Shown: positions 26,488 to 26,580 of the stretch, one piece after another
Numbering within the stretch: position 1 is the stretch's first letter
Layout of the letters: each line of letters begins with the position of its first letter
NCBI GenBank assembly: GCA_964610025.1
Contig: CAZSTX010000026.1
Coordinates: 1-26,580, forward strand
DNA length: 26,580 nucleotides
DNA from: UBA5266 sp964610025
Lineage (GTDB): Bacteria; Bacteroidota; Bacteroidia; Bacteroidales; WCHB1-69
Reading direction: 5' to 3'
The notes under the pieces: model-generated
The model's input: the letters and a program-made list of their open reading frames with translations, nothing else
What the model was told of the DNA's origin: nothing
Database searches by the model: none
Position numbers and translations under genes: made by a program

Positions 26488-26580
26488 TCAACTTTCAACT
26501 TTTTTTCCTTCCACAATCGCAATCTCATCATCTGTTAAGTCATAAAGCGCATAAACCAATTGGTCGATTTCGGATTCTAA
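26488..26580 (-). CDS. C-terminal end of a type IIG-like restriction-methylase (partial)
   Basis: Only the last 30 codons are in the window, read on the minus strand from the window edge to a TGA at 26488-26490. The peptide contains EIDQLVYALYDLTDDEIAI followed by VEG, very like the closing residues of many Eco57I/type IIG restriction-modification enzymes and related adenine methyltransferases with a TaqI-like specificity domain. Those typically end in E-I-D-x-L-V-Y-x-L-Y-x-L-T-x-x-E-I-x-I-V-E. The call rests on this short tail alone; all catalytic motifs lie outside the window. Confidence 0.6.
   Translation of the reverse strand, partial: LESEIDQLVYALYDLTDDEIAIVEGKKVES

Overview
The window looks like a chromosome segment from an uncultured or gut-type member of the Bacteroidetes (Bacteroidales-like). 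The DNA is very AT-rich. Clear Shine-Dalgarno sites are scarce, and several start regions carry a Bacteroidetes -7 box (TAnnTTTG). The gene families also fit: two proteins with type IX secretion (T9SS) C-terminal sorting domains, NspC, a BatE-like TPR/SH3 protein, an HYC_CC_PP-type small protein beside a TonB receptor, an S16 protein with a long tail, and a PurF-like protein starting MGGFFG. The data are a scaffold: 100 Ns lie at 23886-23985.

Layout. (1) 1-2996, plus strand: a tight run of a glycosyltransferase (5' end cut off), a membrane-anchored transglutaminase-like protein and carboxynorspermidine decarboxylase, closed by a two-way terminator. (2) 3101-4456, minus strand: a small heat-shock protein and a dolichol-phosphate-mannose-synthase-like glycosyltransferase. 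(3) 4656-7121, plus: a three-domain lipid enzyme (acyl adenylating domain, acyl carrier domain, PlsC acyltransferase). (4) 7135-10633, minus: rpsP and rimM, then a PurF-like protein lacking the glutaminase cysteine, then a BatE-like protein. (5) 10886-14019, plus: a probable metal (copper-like) uptake cassette of a Cys/His-rich exported protein, a TonB-dependent receptor and an exported HMA protein with a CxxC site. (6) 14146-26295, plus: two T9SS cargo genes. The first is a 262-residue protein. The second is a giant with four ~550-residue beta-helix/CARDB-like modules, then about 24 repeats of 51-55 residues with paired cysteines, an Ig/PKD-like module and a T9SS tail. (7) 26296-26580: repeat-rich intergenic DNA, then the last 30 codons of a minus-strand gene that resembles the C-terminus of Eco57I/type IIG restriction-methylases.

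The giant gene is split only by the N placeholder. The 55 bases before and after the Ns are identical, and joining the flanks at that 55-mer gives one continuous frame of 3691 codons. The small neighbour is built from one repeat, the same Ig/PKD-like module and the same tail, so it looks like a condensed relative of the giant. This pair is the most unusual part of the window. The PurF-like protein without its catalytic cysteine and the fused acyl-activating/acyltransferase enzyme are the next most interesting.
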